In this document: in pieces, positions 1-4,710 of the stretch
Position numbering within the stretch: the stretch's first letter is position 1
Layout of the letters: each line of letters opens with the position of its first letter
Source: Thermoplasmata archaeon
GTDB lineage: Archaea; Thermoplasmatota; Thermoplasmata; SG8-5
Direction of reading: 5' to 3'
Length of the DNA: 5,192 nucleotides
Assembly (NCBI GenBank): GCA_023136815.1
Contig: JAGLQM010000058.1
Span: forward strand, 1-5,192
Position numbers and translations under genes: made by a program
The notes under the pieces: generated by a model
Told to the model about the DNA's origin: nothing
Database searches by the model: none
The model's input: the letters and a program-made list of their open reading frames with translations, nothing else

Positions 1-416
1 ATACTATTAAAAAAGCATATTTGACTCATTCAAGAATTAAAAAAATCAATCCTAGCGATATAGTATTATTTTATAAATCAGGAGAACAAAAGAAGCCCAG
101 AAATCAAAGTAAGATAACTTCCATTGGAGTGATTGAATCCATTCGTCTGGGAATAGAAGACCCCGAGCAGATAATGAAAATAGTTGGAAAAAGAACGGTG
201 TATTCTCGTGGTGAAATTGAAAAATATGCACAAAAACCGACAGCGGTTATATTATTCTTGCATCATTTCCATTTGAAGAATCCGTTACATCTATACGAGT
301 TGAAAGATATGGGGGTTCTGGCAAGTGCCCCCCAATCGATAGTAGAAATCAATGATGAAAAATACCGCCAGATAATTAAAGGAGGAAAAGTTGATGAACG
401 TTTTACTGTCAATTAA
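1..416 (+). CDS. C-terminal part of a PUA/EVE-like domain protein (probably GNAT-fused), 5' end outside window
   Basis: The frame is open from the left edge (first full codon at 3) to TAA at 414-416, giving 137 visible residues. The stretch KKAYLTHSRIKKINPSDIVL runs into the window edge, so the TTG at 21 is internal and this is a 3' fragment of a longer gene. Visible signatures are SRIKKINP.DIVLFY, ITSIGVIES, VGKRTVYS..EI and a terminal DERFTVN. From memory, these match the C-terminal PUA/EVE-like domain of archaeal and bacterial proteins annotated as GNAT acetyltransferases, sometimes with other N-terminal domains. PUA/EVE folds generally bind RNA or modified nucleobases, so a nucleic-acid role is inferred; no acetyltransferase residues are visible here. 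The 3' end overlaps the downstream ASCH gene by 23 bp and contains its ribosome binding site, so the two are probably co-transcribed and translationally coupled. Confidence 0.72.
   Translation, partial: TIKKAYLTHSRIKKINPSDIVLFYKSGEQKKPRNQSKITSIGVIESIRLGIEDPEQIMKIVGKRTVYSRGEIEKYAQKPTAVILFLHHFHLKNPLHLYELKDMGVLASAPQSIVEINDEKYRQIIKGGKVDERFTVN
381..385 (+). promoter_or_regulatory. Shine-Dalgarno GGAGG deciding the ASCH start
   Basis: GGAGG lies 8 nt before the ATG at 394, inside the 3' end of the upstream gene. It favours ATG 394 over the in-frame TTG at 391, which would be only 5 nt away. Confidence 0.7.
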
Positions 417-795
417 ACCGAAGTATGTTGAGGCTATAATGAGCGGCGAAAAACAATACGAGTTCCGCAAAGTGATTTTCAGGGAGAAGAATATCGAGAA
501 GGTGTATATCTATTCTTCATCTCCAGTCAAGCAGATTGTGGGTGCTTTCACCATCTCGAAAATAATTGAGGACCATCCAGATAGTCTCTGGGAGCGATGC
601 AATGGCCAGTCAGGAATTGCACATGATGAGTTCTTCAATTATTTCAATGGTAATACCAGGGGTTATGCGATTGAGATCAATGAGATTGAGAAATTTGAAA
701 CTCCTGTGAACCCGAGAGAAGCAAATCCGAATTTTGTACCGCCGCAATCCTTCTGCTATGTTGAAACATCTTGTGTATCTGGAAGCAGTCAATGA
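394..795 (+). CDS. ASCH-domain (PUA-like) protein
   Basis: This is a 133-aa, apparently complete single-domain protein. The N-terminus MNVLLSIKPKYVEAIMSGEK is the typical opening of ASCH domains. The family motif GxKxxExR is present as G18, K20, E23 and R25, followed by a YIYSSSPVKQIVGAFTI core strand and GYAIEINEIEKF near the C-terminus. ASCH proteins share the PUA fold, and the family has been proposed to bind RNA or modified nucleotides; annotations often read 'predicted transcriptional regulator'. No separate HTH is visible here. The start is set by GGAGG at 381-385. The first 23 bp overlap the upstream PUA/EVE-like gene, indicating one operon of two PUA-fold proteins. The last ten or so residues (ETSCVSGSSQ) look unlike the family and may be a replaced tail. 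The stop lies 10 bp from the stop of an HsdS remnant on the other strand. Confidence 0.85.
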   Translation: MNVLLSIKPKYVEAIMSGEKQYEFRKVIFREKNIEKVYIYSSSPVKQIVGAFTISKIIEDHPDSLWERCNGQSGIAHDEFFNYFNGNTRGYAIEINEIEKFETPVNPREANPNFVPPQSFCYVETSCVSGSSQ

Positions 796-805
796 AAAAT
801 AACTA

Positions 806-979
806 CTACCCGCCCAACACCTCACCCACACTCGCCCCCAGCAACTCCTTGAGCTGATTGGTAAGTGCCATGAGTTCTTCGACACGGGCGACGATGCGTT
901 TTTGTTCTGGGAGAGGAAGGGGTTCCTGAACCAGAATATTACAATGACAGGAAGGCAGATAAAGGGCCATTCGGAAACC
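806..979 (-). pseudogene. hsdS: Remnant of type I restriction specificity subunit (HsdS) C-terminus
   Basis: On the minus strand an open stretch of 57 codons runs from just after a TAG (982-980) to TAG at 808-806. Residues 25-43 read LPLPEQKRIVARVEELMAL, followed by TNQLKELL. This is the conserved end of an HsdS target-recognition domain (P-LPEQKRIV) running into the coiled-coil spacer helix (V-ELMAL--QL). A full HsdS has about 400 residues, with two recognition domains and two such helices. Here the recognition domain is missing and an in-frame stop lies just upstream. An ATG at 970-968 exists, but I see no reason to think it is used. The stretch is visibly GC-richer than its neighbours, which fits horizontal origin. 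No hsdM or hsdR is in the window. The family assignment is strong; that it is a dead relic rather than a small expressed protein is inferred. Confidence 0.78.
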
Positions 980-996
980 CTATCTGTACGAACAAA

Positions 997-1016
997 TTTT
1001 ATGTAATTTCATAAAA
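997..1016. repeat. AT-rich inverted repeat (7-bp arms, 6-nt loop)
   Basis: TTTTATG (997-1003) and CATAAAA (1010-1016) are exact reverse complements separated by TAATTT. It lies between the HsdS remnant and the pepF promoter. It could be a bidirectional terminator-like hairpin, a protein site or chance in AT-rich DNA. Confidence 0.4.
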
Positions 1017-1059
1017 GCAGTGTTTGTGAACAGGCTGAGAACCACAGGTTTTCTACGTG

Positions 1060-1075
1060 AAGTGTCAAAAATAGG
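1060..1075 (+). repeat. 16-bp direct repeat, copy A (AAGTGTCAAAAATAGG)
   Basis: An identical 16-mer occurs in the same orientation at 3138-3153, on the other side of pepF, 2078 bp away. Flanking bases diverge immediately, so only this core is shared. A 16-bp exact match is unlikely by chance in about 5 kb. It could be the conserved end of a decayed mobile element or a regulator site. This copy lies just upstream of the pepF TATA region. Confidence 0.6.
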
Positions 1076-1092
1076 TCGTAAACATGGGGAGG

Positions 1093-1138
1093 TTAAACAT
1101 AATATACACGATTTCCATCTCCTATTGTCGTGATTAAT
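1093..1138 (+). promoter_or_regulatory. Probable archaeal promoter and ribosome site of pepF
   Basis: TAATATA at about 1100-1106, within an AT-rich 12-mer, is a plausible though imperfect TATA box. It predicts a transcript start near 1128-1130, about 10 nt before the ATG at 1139. GTGAT at 1130-1134, part of the archaeal anti-SD complement GGTGATC, precedes that ATG by 4 nt. Together these favour ATG 1139 over the in-frame GTG at 1130, which would be at the very start of the transcript. The TATA match is moderate. Confidence 0.45.
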
Positions 1139-2944
1139 ATGAGCAAGCAGAAGAGCAGTGCCGACGGCATCGCATGGAACTTTGAAGGATTATACAACTC
1201 ACTGGACGACCCTAAATTGAAGTTGGATCTGGAAGCCGTTGTCAAGGAGGCGGAGGAATTTGAACGCAAGTACAGGAACCTTATTGGGCCTGATTTGACA
1301 GCCCCACAACTCAGGGAGGCAATGGATGAGCTGGAGAAGCTGACAAGGGATACCATAAAGCCTGCTTATTATGCACATCTCAGATTTTCACAGAACTGCA
1401 CCTCAAAAGAGGCAGGAGCAGTAAAGAGCATGGCCGAGGAATATTCTGTAAAGGCCCAAAAACATGTAGTATTTTTTGAGCTGGCATGGAACGACCTTGA
1501 TGATGAGATTGCTAATAAGATGATTAATTCCCCAGAGCTGGAAAAGTACAAGCATTATCTGGAGACCCAGAGGCTCATGAAACCCCATCAGCTTACGGAA
1601 AATGAGGAAAAATTAGTTGCTTCACTGGATCTCAGCGGAAGGAATGCATTCGTAAGATTATTTGACGAGACCATGGGAAAGATGGAAATTACTGTTACCC
1701 TGGATGGCCAGGAGAAGAAAGTTCCACTGGACGGTGCACTGACAATACTCTTTGACCCAGACAGAGAAAAGAGAATAATGGCCCACAAGGCAGTTACCGA
1801 GGCACTGGCAGAGGACATGGGCCTTCTGGTTTACATTTTTAATAAACTTGTTCAAAATCATGCAACAATTGATGAGTTCAGGAAGTTCCCTCACCCGGCA
1901 AGGGTCAGAAACATCAGCAATGAAGTTGAGGACGAGACAGTAGAAACCCTGAAAGCAGTAGTGGACAAAAATATTCAGGTAGTTGAAAAGTACTACAAAC
2001 TAAAGGGCCGCATTCTTGGAATTGAGGACCAGAAGGACTATGACAGATATGCACCAGTTACCCTGGAAAAGGAATACTGTTCCTATGAAGATGCAAAGAA
2101 AATGTGCATTGACGCATACACAAAATTCAATCCCAGGTCAGGAGAAATAGTGCAGATGTTCTTTGACAATGGCTGGATTGATGCAGAGTTAAGACAAGGC
2201 AAAGAAGGCGGAGCATTCTCTGCTGGAGTGTCTTCAGACCATCACCCGTATATCAAGCTAAATTTCACAGATTCCTTGAATGATGCCTCAACAATGGCCC
2301 ATGAACTTGGACATGGTATTCATCAATACCTGGCAAGGGACCGCGGAGATCTGTCAATGGGTACTTCACTGTGCATGGCAGAAACAGCCAGCATATTTGG
2401 TGAGATGCTGCTATTCAACAAACTTGTTGAGGATGAGACCGACCCGAAAAAGAAGCTAAATCTACTAACTGGCAAGATTGAAAGCACATTCGCCAGCGTT
2501 GTTCGGCAAATAATGATGAACCGCTTTGAGACAAAACTCCACAAGGCAAGGCGGGAACAGGGCGAGCTTCCGGCAGAGCTTATCAATCAATTCTGGCTTG
2601 AAGAAAACAGCTGGATGTTCGGCGACTCCGTTGAAATGACCGAGGAATACGGCACATGGTGGTCTTATGTTCTTCACTTCGTGCATTATCCCTTTTACAC
2701 ATATGCATATTCATTCGGCGAGCTGATGGTTCTATCTCTCTACGAGCAGTACCAGAAAGAAGGCGAAAGCTTTGTTCCAAAGTACATTGATATGCTTTCT
2801 GCAGGCGGTTCCGGCTACCCAAGAGACCTAATGGCAAAACTGGGCATGGACATTCAGGACCCGGCATTCTGGCAGAACGGAATGGACCTGATTGGCAGAA
2901 TGGTCAACCAGGCAGAAGAGGAAGCTAAAAAGTTGGGCTACTAA
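1139..2944 (+). CDS. pepF: Oligoendopeptidase F, zinc metallopeptidase of family M3
   Basis: The protein is 601 aa, the normal length for PepF-type M3B enzymes, and appears intact. The zinc motif HELGH is at residues 388-392, within TMAHELGHGIHQYLARDRG. H388 and H392 are the ligands and E389 the catalytic base. The third zinc ligand is expected at E415, in CMAETASIFGE. The C-terminal segment around residues 514-526 (FVHYPFYTYAYSFGE) carries the conserved His and Tyr residues (H516, Y520, Y522) that line the substrate site in M3 enzymes. The N-terminal roughly 200 residues are helical, as in the family. There is no signal peptide or membrane segment, so it is presumably cytosolic, cutting short oligopeptides in peptide turnover. 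ATG 1139 is chosen over GTG 1130 because of GTGAT spacing and the predicted transcript start. It stands alone, convergent with the minus-strand operon downstream, and is flanked by the two copies of a 16-bp repeat. Confidence 0.95.
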   Translation: MSKQKSSADGIAWNFEGLYNSLDDPKLKLDLEAVVKEAEEFERKYRNLIGPDLTAPQLREAMDELEKLTRDTIKPAYYAHLRFSQNCTSKEAGAVKSMAEEYSVKAQKHVVFFELAWNDLDDEIANKMINSPELEKYKHYLETQRLMKPHQLTENEEKLVASLDLSGRNAFVRLFDETMGKMEITVTLDGQEKKVPLDGALTILFDPDREKRIMAHKAVTEALAEDMGLLVYIFNKLVQNHATIDEFRKFPHPARVRNISNEVEDETVETLKAVVDKNIQVVEKYYKLKGRILGIEDQKDYDRYAPVTLEKEYCSYEDAKKMCIDAYTKFNPRSGEIVQMFFDNGWIDAELRQGKEGGAFSAGVSSDHHPYIKLNFTDSLNDASTMAHELGHGIHQYLARDRGDLSMGTSLCMAETASIFGEMLLFNKLVEDETDPKKKLNLLTGKIESTFASVVRQIMMNRFETKLHKARREQGELPAELINQFWLEENSWMFGDSVEMTEEYGTWWSYVLHFVHYPFYTYAYSFGELMVLSLYEQYQKEGESFVPKYIDMLSAGGSGYPRDLMAKLGMDIQDPAFWQNGMDLIGRMVNQAEEEAKKLGY

Positions 2945-3093
2945 TCCTCGCCATCGGATTCGATAGGCTAATAGCCTTTGGTTAGGGTATTTCATGCTTT
3001 GGCCGTTGGTGGCGATCACACCCAGGGCACCCAAATTATGTTTGTCAAATCTGCGTTACACCTATTTCGCAAACCATACTTGGTTTTCGTTAG

Positions 3094-3112
3094 GATGAAT
3101 CTCGAATTCATC
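3094..3112. repeat. Inverted repeat 1 of cluster (GATGAAT / ATTCATC)
   Basis: There are perfect 7-bp arms at 3094-3100 and 3106-3112, with loop CTCGA. The arm sequence is nearly the same as that of the hairpin at 3162-3179, so arms of the two could also pair with each other. Confidence 0.5.
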
Positions 3113-3152
3113 TGTTTTTGACTGTGATTTATGCATAAAGTGTCAAAAATAG
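3112..3152. repeat. Inverted repeat 2 of cluster, with a perfect 12-bp palindrome at its centre
   Basis: CTGTTTTTGAC (3112-3122) pairs with GTCAAAAATAG (3142-3152) at 10 of 11 positions, and the odd pair is G-T. Inside the loop, TTTATGCATAAA (3128-3139) is a perfect 12-bp palindrome. As RNA or single-stranded DNA this would form one long stem with a small asymmetric internal loop. The right arm lies within the 16-bp repeat that also occurs upstream of pepF. Confidence 0.55.
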
Positions 3153-3153
3153 G
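3138..3153 (+). repeat. 16-bp direct repeat, copy B (AAGTGTCAAAAATAGG)
   Basis: Identical to copy A at 1060-1075 and in the same orientation. Here, unlike at copy A, it forms the right arm of an inverted repeat. The two copies bracket pepF. Confidence 0.6.
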
Positions 3154-3161
3154 ATTAGACG

Positions 3162-3179
3162 GATTCATGGCAATGAATC
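3162..3179. repeat. Inverted repeat 3 of cluster (GATTCAT / ATGAATC)
   Basis: There are perfect 7-bp arms at 3162-3168 and 3173-3179, with a 4-nt loop GGCA. It is the third hairpin within 86 bp. Confidence 0.5.
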
Positions 3180-3192
3180 AGGCGAGACATGT

Positions 3193-3273
3193 TCAGTGAA
3201 AGTGTAGGAAACGACTGAGTTTGGCTAAGGTGTTTTTGTACTTTTCAACATCATTTGTGGCTTGACTTATATC
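3193..3273 (-). other. Short protein-like open stretch, possible gene-end remnant
   Basis: On the minus strand 26 codons are open from after a TAA (3276-3274) to TGA at 3195-3193. They encode a helical, charged peptide containing NDVEKYKNTLAKLSRFLHFH. It overlaps the last 7 bp of the neighbouring CDS in another frame and has no start codon of its own. It could be the C-terminus of a lost gene, for instance a transposase, because its stop is followed some 40 bp later by the 16-bp repeat. It could also be chance. I do not recognise a family. Confidence 0.2.
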
Positions 3274-3683
3274 TTAATCATACCTTTTTCTTTCAAATAA
3301 TTTCCTGGGCCAGATACACTAAATGCTATAGTCAGCATATCCTCAAGAGGTTCCTGTATTGATTCCTCGGATTCTAATCTAGAAATAAGGAGTTTTAATG
3401 AATCACCTAACTTATCAAATATGGCCCCATCAAAAACCATTGTAGGATCCCCTGCTTTTAATCTATGAATTCTTTCATTAATTGTTTGATGGCATGCTTG
3501 TAATACGAAATCTGCCAATAACACATCTTTTGAAAATGAATAACGATAAGTTCTGCTAGTAATTCCATATGTTGCGGTGAAGTAATACAATTTCTTTTCA
3601 ACATTTGGCTCTTTCCTCATCATTCGCTCCACTGTTTTTAACTCACTTACAAGCTCTTTTCTAAAGAATTTAGTTTGCGACAT
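3267..3683 (-). CDS. Helical archaeal protein of unknown function, partner of the wHTH gene
   Basis: This 138-aa protein is predicted to be almost entirely helical and soluble. The N-terminal part (MSQTKFFRKELVSELKTVER) is a charged helix. A central conserved-looking block reads KKLYYFTATYGITSRTYRYS and continues into FSKDVLLADFVLQACHQTIN. A last helix leads into SVSGPGNYLKEKGMIKI. It resembles small conserved archaeal proteins that I recall beside winged-helix regulators, but I cannot assign a named family. The start at ATG 3683 is preferred over the in-frame ATG at 3692, because AGGAG at 3697-3693 touches the latter directly but lies 9 nt before 3683. It overlaps the 3' end of the wHTH gene by 14 bp, so the two are translationally coupled. 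A role as sensor or co-regulator of the wHTH protein is inference from context only. Confidence 0.75.
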   Translation of the reverse strand: MSQTKFFRKELVSELKTVERMMRKEPNVEKKLYYFTATYGITSRTYRYSFSKDVLLADFVLQACHQTINERIHRLKAGDPTMVFDGAIFDKLGDSLKLLISRLESEESIQEPLEDMLTIAFSVSGPGNYLKEKGMIKI

Positions 3684-4173
3684 ACATATCATCTCCTGGG
3701 CCTATTGGCCATGTTACTCCAAATGTAGGGGGCTTTTTTGGTTCACTACTTCCGCACCATTGAAGAATTCCTAAATCTGATGCCTCTGGTGAAAATTCAG
3801 GCATTTCCGGCTTTACTTCAACAGATGTTGTGGATGGCTTGGGTGCATGTTGTTTCCAATAGTCATGAATTTCATGTAGTGTTTCTTCTCCTAAAATGTG
3901 CTCAATGATGGTATTGTTGAAATTCTCAATTGCAATGACAAAAGGAGAATCTGGATTGATCTGATAATAATCATTTCCCCCTCGCCTTTGGGAAACTTCC
4001 ATGATTCCCCATTCAACAAATTTCTTTACAACCCGGTTGGCAGTTGGTCTTGATACCTCTGCTTCCTCTGCAAGTTCTGTGATATTGAAATCCATGTCCT
4101 CCAATGGTAACAAGAATTCCAAAATCTTTAATTCACAATTGCCCCCGAGTATTCCTTCAAATGGCCCTGCCAA
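3670..4173 (-). CDS. Winged helix-turn-helix transcriptional regulator with proline-rich tail
   Basis: The protein is 167 aa. Residues 12-75 form a winged-helix domain. NCELKILEFLLPLED is the first helix, ITELAEEAEVSRPTANRVVK is the helix-turn-helix with the recognition helix at about 41-53, and MEVSQRRGGNDYYQIN is the basic wing. Residues 76-115 are likely a further helix for dimerisation (FVIAIENFNNTIIEHIL). Residues 116-167 are rich in Pro, Glu and Ser and look disordered. The start is TTG at 4173: GGTGAT at 4182-4177 lies just upstream, the TATA box at 4212-4205 predicts a transcript start near 4182, and no in-frame ATG exists nearby. It is first in an operon with the 138-aa helical protein. 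Palindromes at 4186-4199 and 4227-4246 suggest autoregulation. The regulator class is secure; the target and ligand are unknown. Confidence 0.82.
   Translation of the reverse strand: MAGPFEGILGGNCELKILEFLLPLEDMDFNITELAEEAEVSRPTANRVVKKFVEWGIMEVSQRRGGNDYYQINPDSPFVIAIENFNNTIIEHILGEETLHEIHDYWKQHAPKPSTTSVEVKPEMPEFSPEASDLGILQWCGSSEPKKPPTFGVTWPIGPGDDMYVAN
3693..3697 (-). promoter_or_regulatory. Shine-Dalgarno AGGAG deciding the start at 3683
   Basis: Reading 3697 to 3693 on the minus strand gives AGGAG. It is immediately adjacent to ATG 3692 (zero spacing) and 9 nt from ATG 3683, which supports the shorter protein beginning MSQTKFF. Confidence 0.65.
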
Positions 4174-4185
4174 GTTATCACCAAC

Positions 4186-4199
4186 TTCCCATATGGGAA
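4186..4199. promoter_or_regulatory. Perfect 14-bp palindrome between TATA box and start, likely operator
   Basis: TTCCCATATGGGAA is its own reverse complement. It lies 5 bp downstream of the TATA box and ends about 12 bp before the TTG start, so it covers roughly -17 to -4 of the predicted transcript. A protein bound there would block RNA polymerase, as in archaeal autorepression. The wHTH product itself is the natural candidate binder, which is inference. Confidence 0.6.
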
Positions 4200-4204
4200 T
4201 AGGG

Positions 4205-4212
4205 TATATAAA
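4205..4212 (-). promoter_or_regulatory. Archaeal TATA box (TTTATATA) of the wHTH operon
   Basis: Read on the minus strand, 4212 to 4205 is TTTATATA, an exact match to the archaeal box A core. It is preceded by an A-rich stretch that could serve as BRE. The predicted transcript start is near 4182, giving a leader of about 9 nt. Confidence 0.75.
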
Positions 4213-4226
4213 TATTTTTATCTGAT

Positions 4227-4246
4227 GTGTAAAATCAATTTTACAC
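4227..4246. promoter_or_regulatory. 20-bp palindrome upstream of TATA box, likely operator
   Basis: GTGTAAAATCAATTTTACAC consists of perfect 9-bp arms around a 2-bp centre. It lies about 15 bp upstream of the TATA box of the wHTH operon and contains the stop codon (4243-4241) of the preceding gene. Its geometry fits a dimeric winged-helix protein. It could also fold as a hairpin terminating the upstream transcript, but the stem is AT-rich and no clean T-run follows, so an operator seems more likely. Confidence 0.6.
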
Positions 4247-4528
4247 TGGTCTTTCTCTGCCCATAGTCACATTGTAACCATGAGAGCCAAGTGCGATTGA
4301 TGTTTTTTTCTTGTCAAGAATATAGTATTTGATATCCTTTTTTCTAATCTGTGAAATGTAGCCTTCATTAAGCAGAACTTGAGTATGTGGCTTGATATTA
4401 TTTGAAAATTTTCTTGAATATATCCTTTCAAGCTTTTTACTATTATATCCACTAGACTGTGTGAAATTTCTATTGGTGTATAATAAGTTTAAGATCCATA
4501 ATTCCTTTTCCCCCAGTCCACAACTCAT
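4241..4528 (-). CDS. Small archaeal protein with probable winged-helix fold
   Basis: The protein is 95 aa. The central part looks like a winged helix: a helical start (GEKELWILNLLYTN), a helix pair around KKLERIYSRKFSNNIKPHTQ, then VLLNEGYISQIRKKDIKYYI, which has the look of a recognition helix plus a basic beta wing. The C-terminus SHGYNVTMGRERPV matches a recurring ending (HGYxVTxGRxR) that I recall from short archaeal hypothetical proteins, so it may be a conserved family without known function. DNA binding is inferred from fold appearance and high basic content. The ATG at 4528 directly follows the stop of a 25-codon ORF, and that ORF's last codons hold GGAG and AGGG, which act as its ribosome site. 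It lies just upstream of the wHTH operon, which has its own promoter. Confidence 0.65.
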   Translation of the reverse strand: MSCGLGEKELWILNLLYTNRNFTQSSGYNSKKLERIYSRKFSNNIKPHTQVLLNEGYISQIRKKDIKYYILDKKKTSIALGSHGYNVTMGRERPV

Positions 4529-4606
4529 TTATATTTCCCTCTCCACAATCTCGATCTCAATTTTTTTTGGAACTTTCTGTACTGGCTCAATATTATCTAC
4601 AGGCAT
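4529..4606 (-). CDS. Small ORF (25 aa) abutting the 95-aa gene
   Basis: ATG at 4606-4604 opens 25 codons ending in TAA at 4531-4529, immediately before the next ATG with no gap. The peptide is charged and beta-prone (MPVDNIEP near the start, KKIEIEIVEREI at the end). A TATA box at 4648-4641 predicts a transcript start about 10 nt upstream of this ATG, which supports it as the first translated ORF of the transcript. Only a weak SD (GTGAG) precedes it. It may be a real microprotein, a leader that couples translation to the 95-aa gene, or part of the same functional unit. I recognise no family. Confidence 0.45.
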   Translation of the reverse strand: MPVDNIEPVQKVPKKIEIEIVEREI

Positions 4607-4640
4607 ATTCTCACAAATTAATCAACTTAATGTTGTTGAA

Positions 4641-4648
4641 ATATATAA
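4641..4648 (-). promoter_or_regulatory. Archaeal TATA box (TTATATAT) for the small-ORF/95-aa transcript
   Basis: Reading 4648 to 4641 on the minus strand gives TTATATAT, preceded by CC. The predicted transcript start is near 4617, about 11 nt before the ATG at 4606. A small AT-rich inverted repeat (ATTAA/TTAAT, 4617-4631) overlaps the predicted start and is too weak to call an operator. Confidence 0.6.
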
Positions 4649-4710
4649 GGAATAAATGAGGGTGGGTGAAAGTATTGGGTATGTAGATTTATTATGCTGG
4701 CAGAGGATAA

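Larger units (their letters stand above)
2945..3266. other. Non-coding or relic stretch between pepF and the convergent operon
   Basis: No convincing gene is visible here. Just after the pepF stop there is a weak hairpin (AGGCT/AGCCT, 2965-2977, loop AAT) followed by TTT, at best a poor terminator. Around 3000-3035 the DNA is GC-richer and several short frames are open on both strands, but none resembles a known protein. From 3094 to 3179 three inverted repeats follow each other closely, and a copy of the 16-bp repeat overlaps the second. A 26-codon open stretch on the minus strand ends at 3193. Overall it looks like remains of inserted DNA, but the source cannot be named from sequence alone. 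Confidence 0.5.

Noticed and set aside
610..885. Minus-strand 91-codon frame across the ASCH gene end
   Set aside because: It is antisense to the ASCH gene, and in its upstream part it reads the HsdS remnant in the wrong frame; the real signature is in another frame at 806-979.
1369..2867. Several minus-strand open frames of 60-94 codons antisense to pepF
   Set aside because: They lie entirely inside the strongly supported pepF gene, have no family resemblance and are expected shadows.
2965..2977. AGGCT/AGCCT hairpin after the pepF stop as a terminator
   Set aside because: The stem is only 5 bp with a 3-nt loop and a very short T stretch, too weak to call; archaeal termination does not need a hairpin.
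2828..3034. Minus-strand 68-codon frame overlapping the pepF 3' end
   Set aside because: Half of it is antisense to pepF, it has no ribosome site or promoter, and no recognisable domain.
2986..3093. Plus-strand 35-codon frame containing GRWWRSHPGHPNYVCQIC, which looks zinc-ribbon-like
   Set aside because: Only one CxxC pair is present, there is no start codon and no partner motif, and other frames over the same bases look equally plausible.
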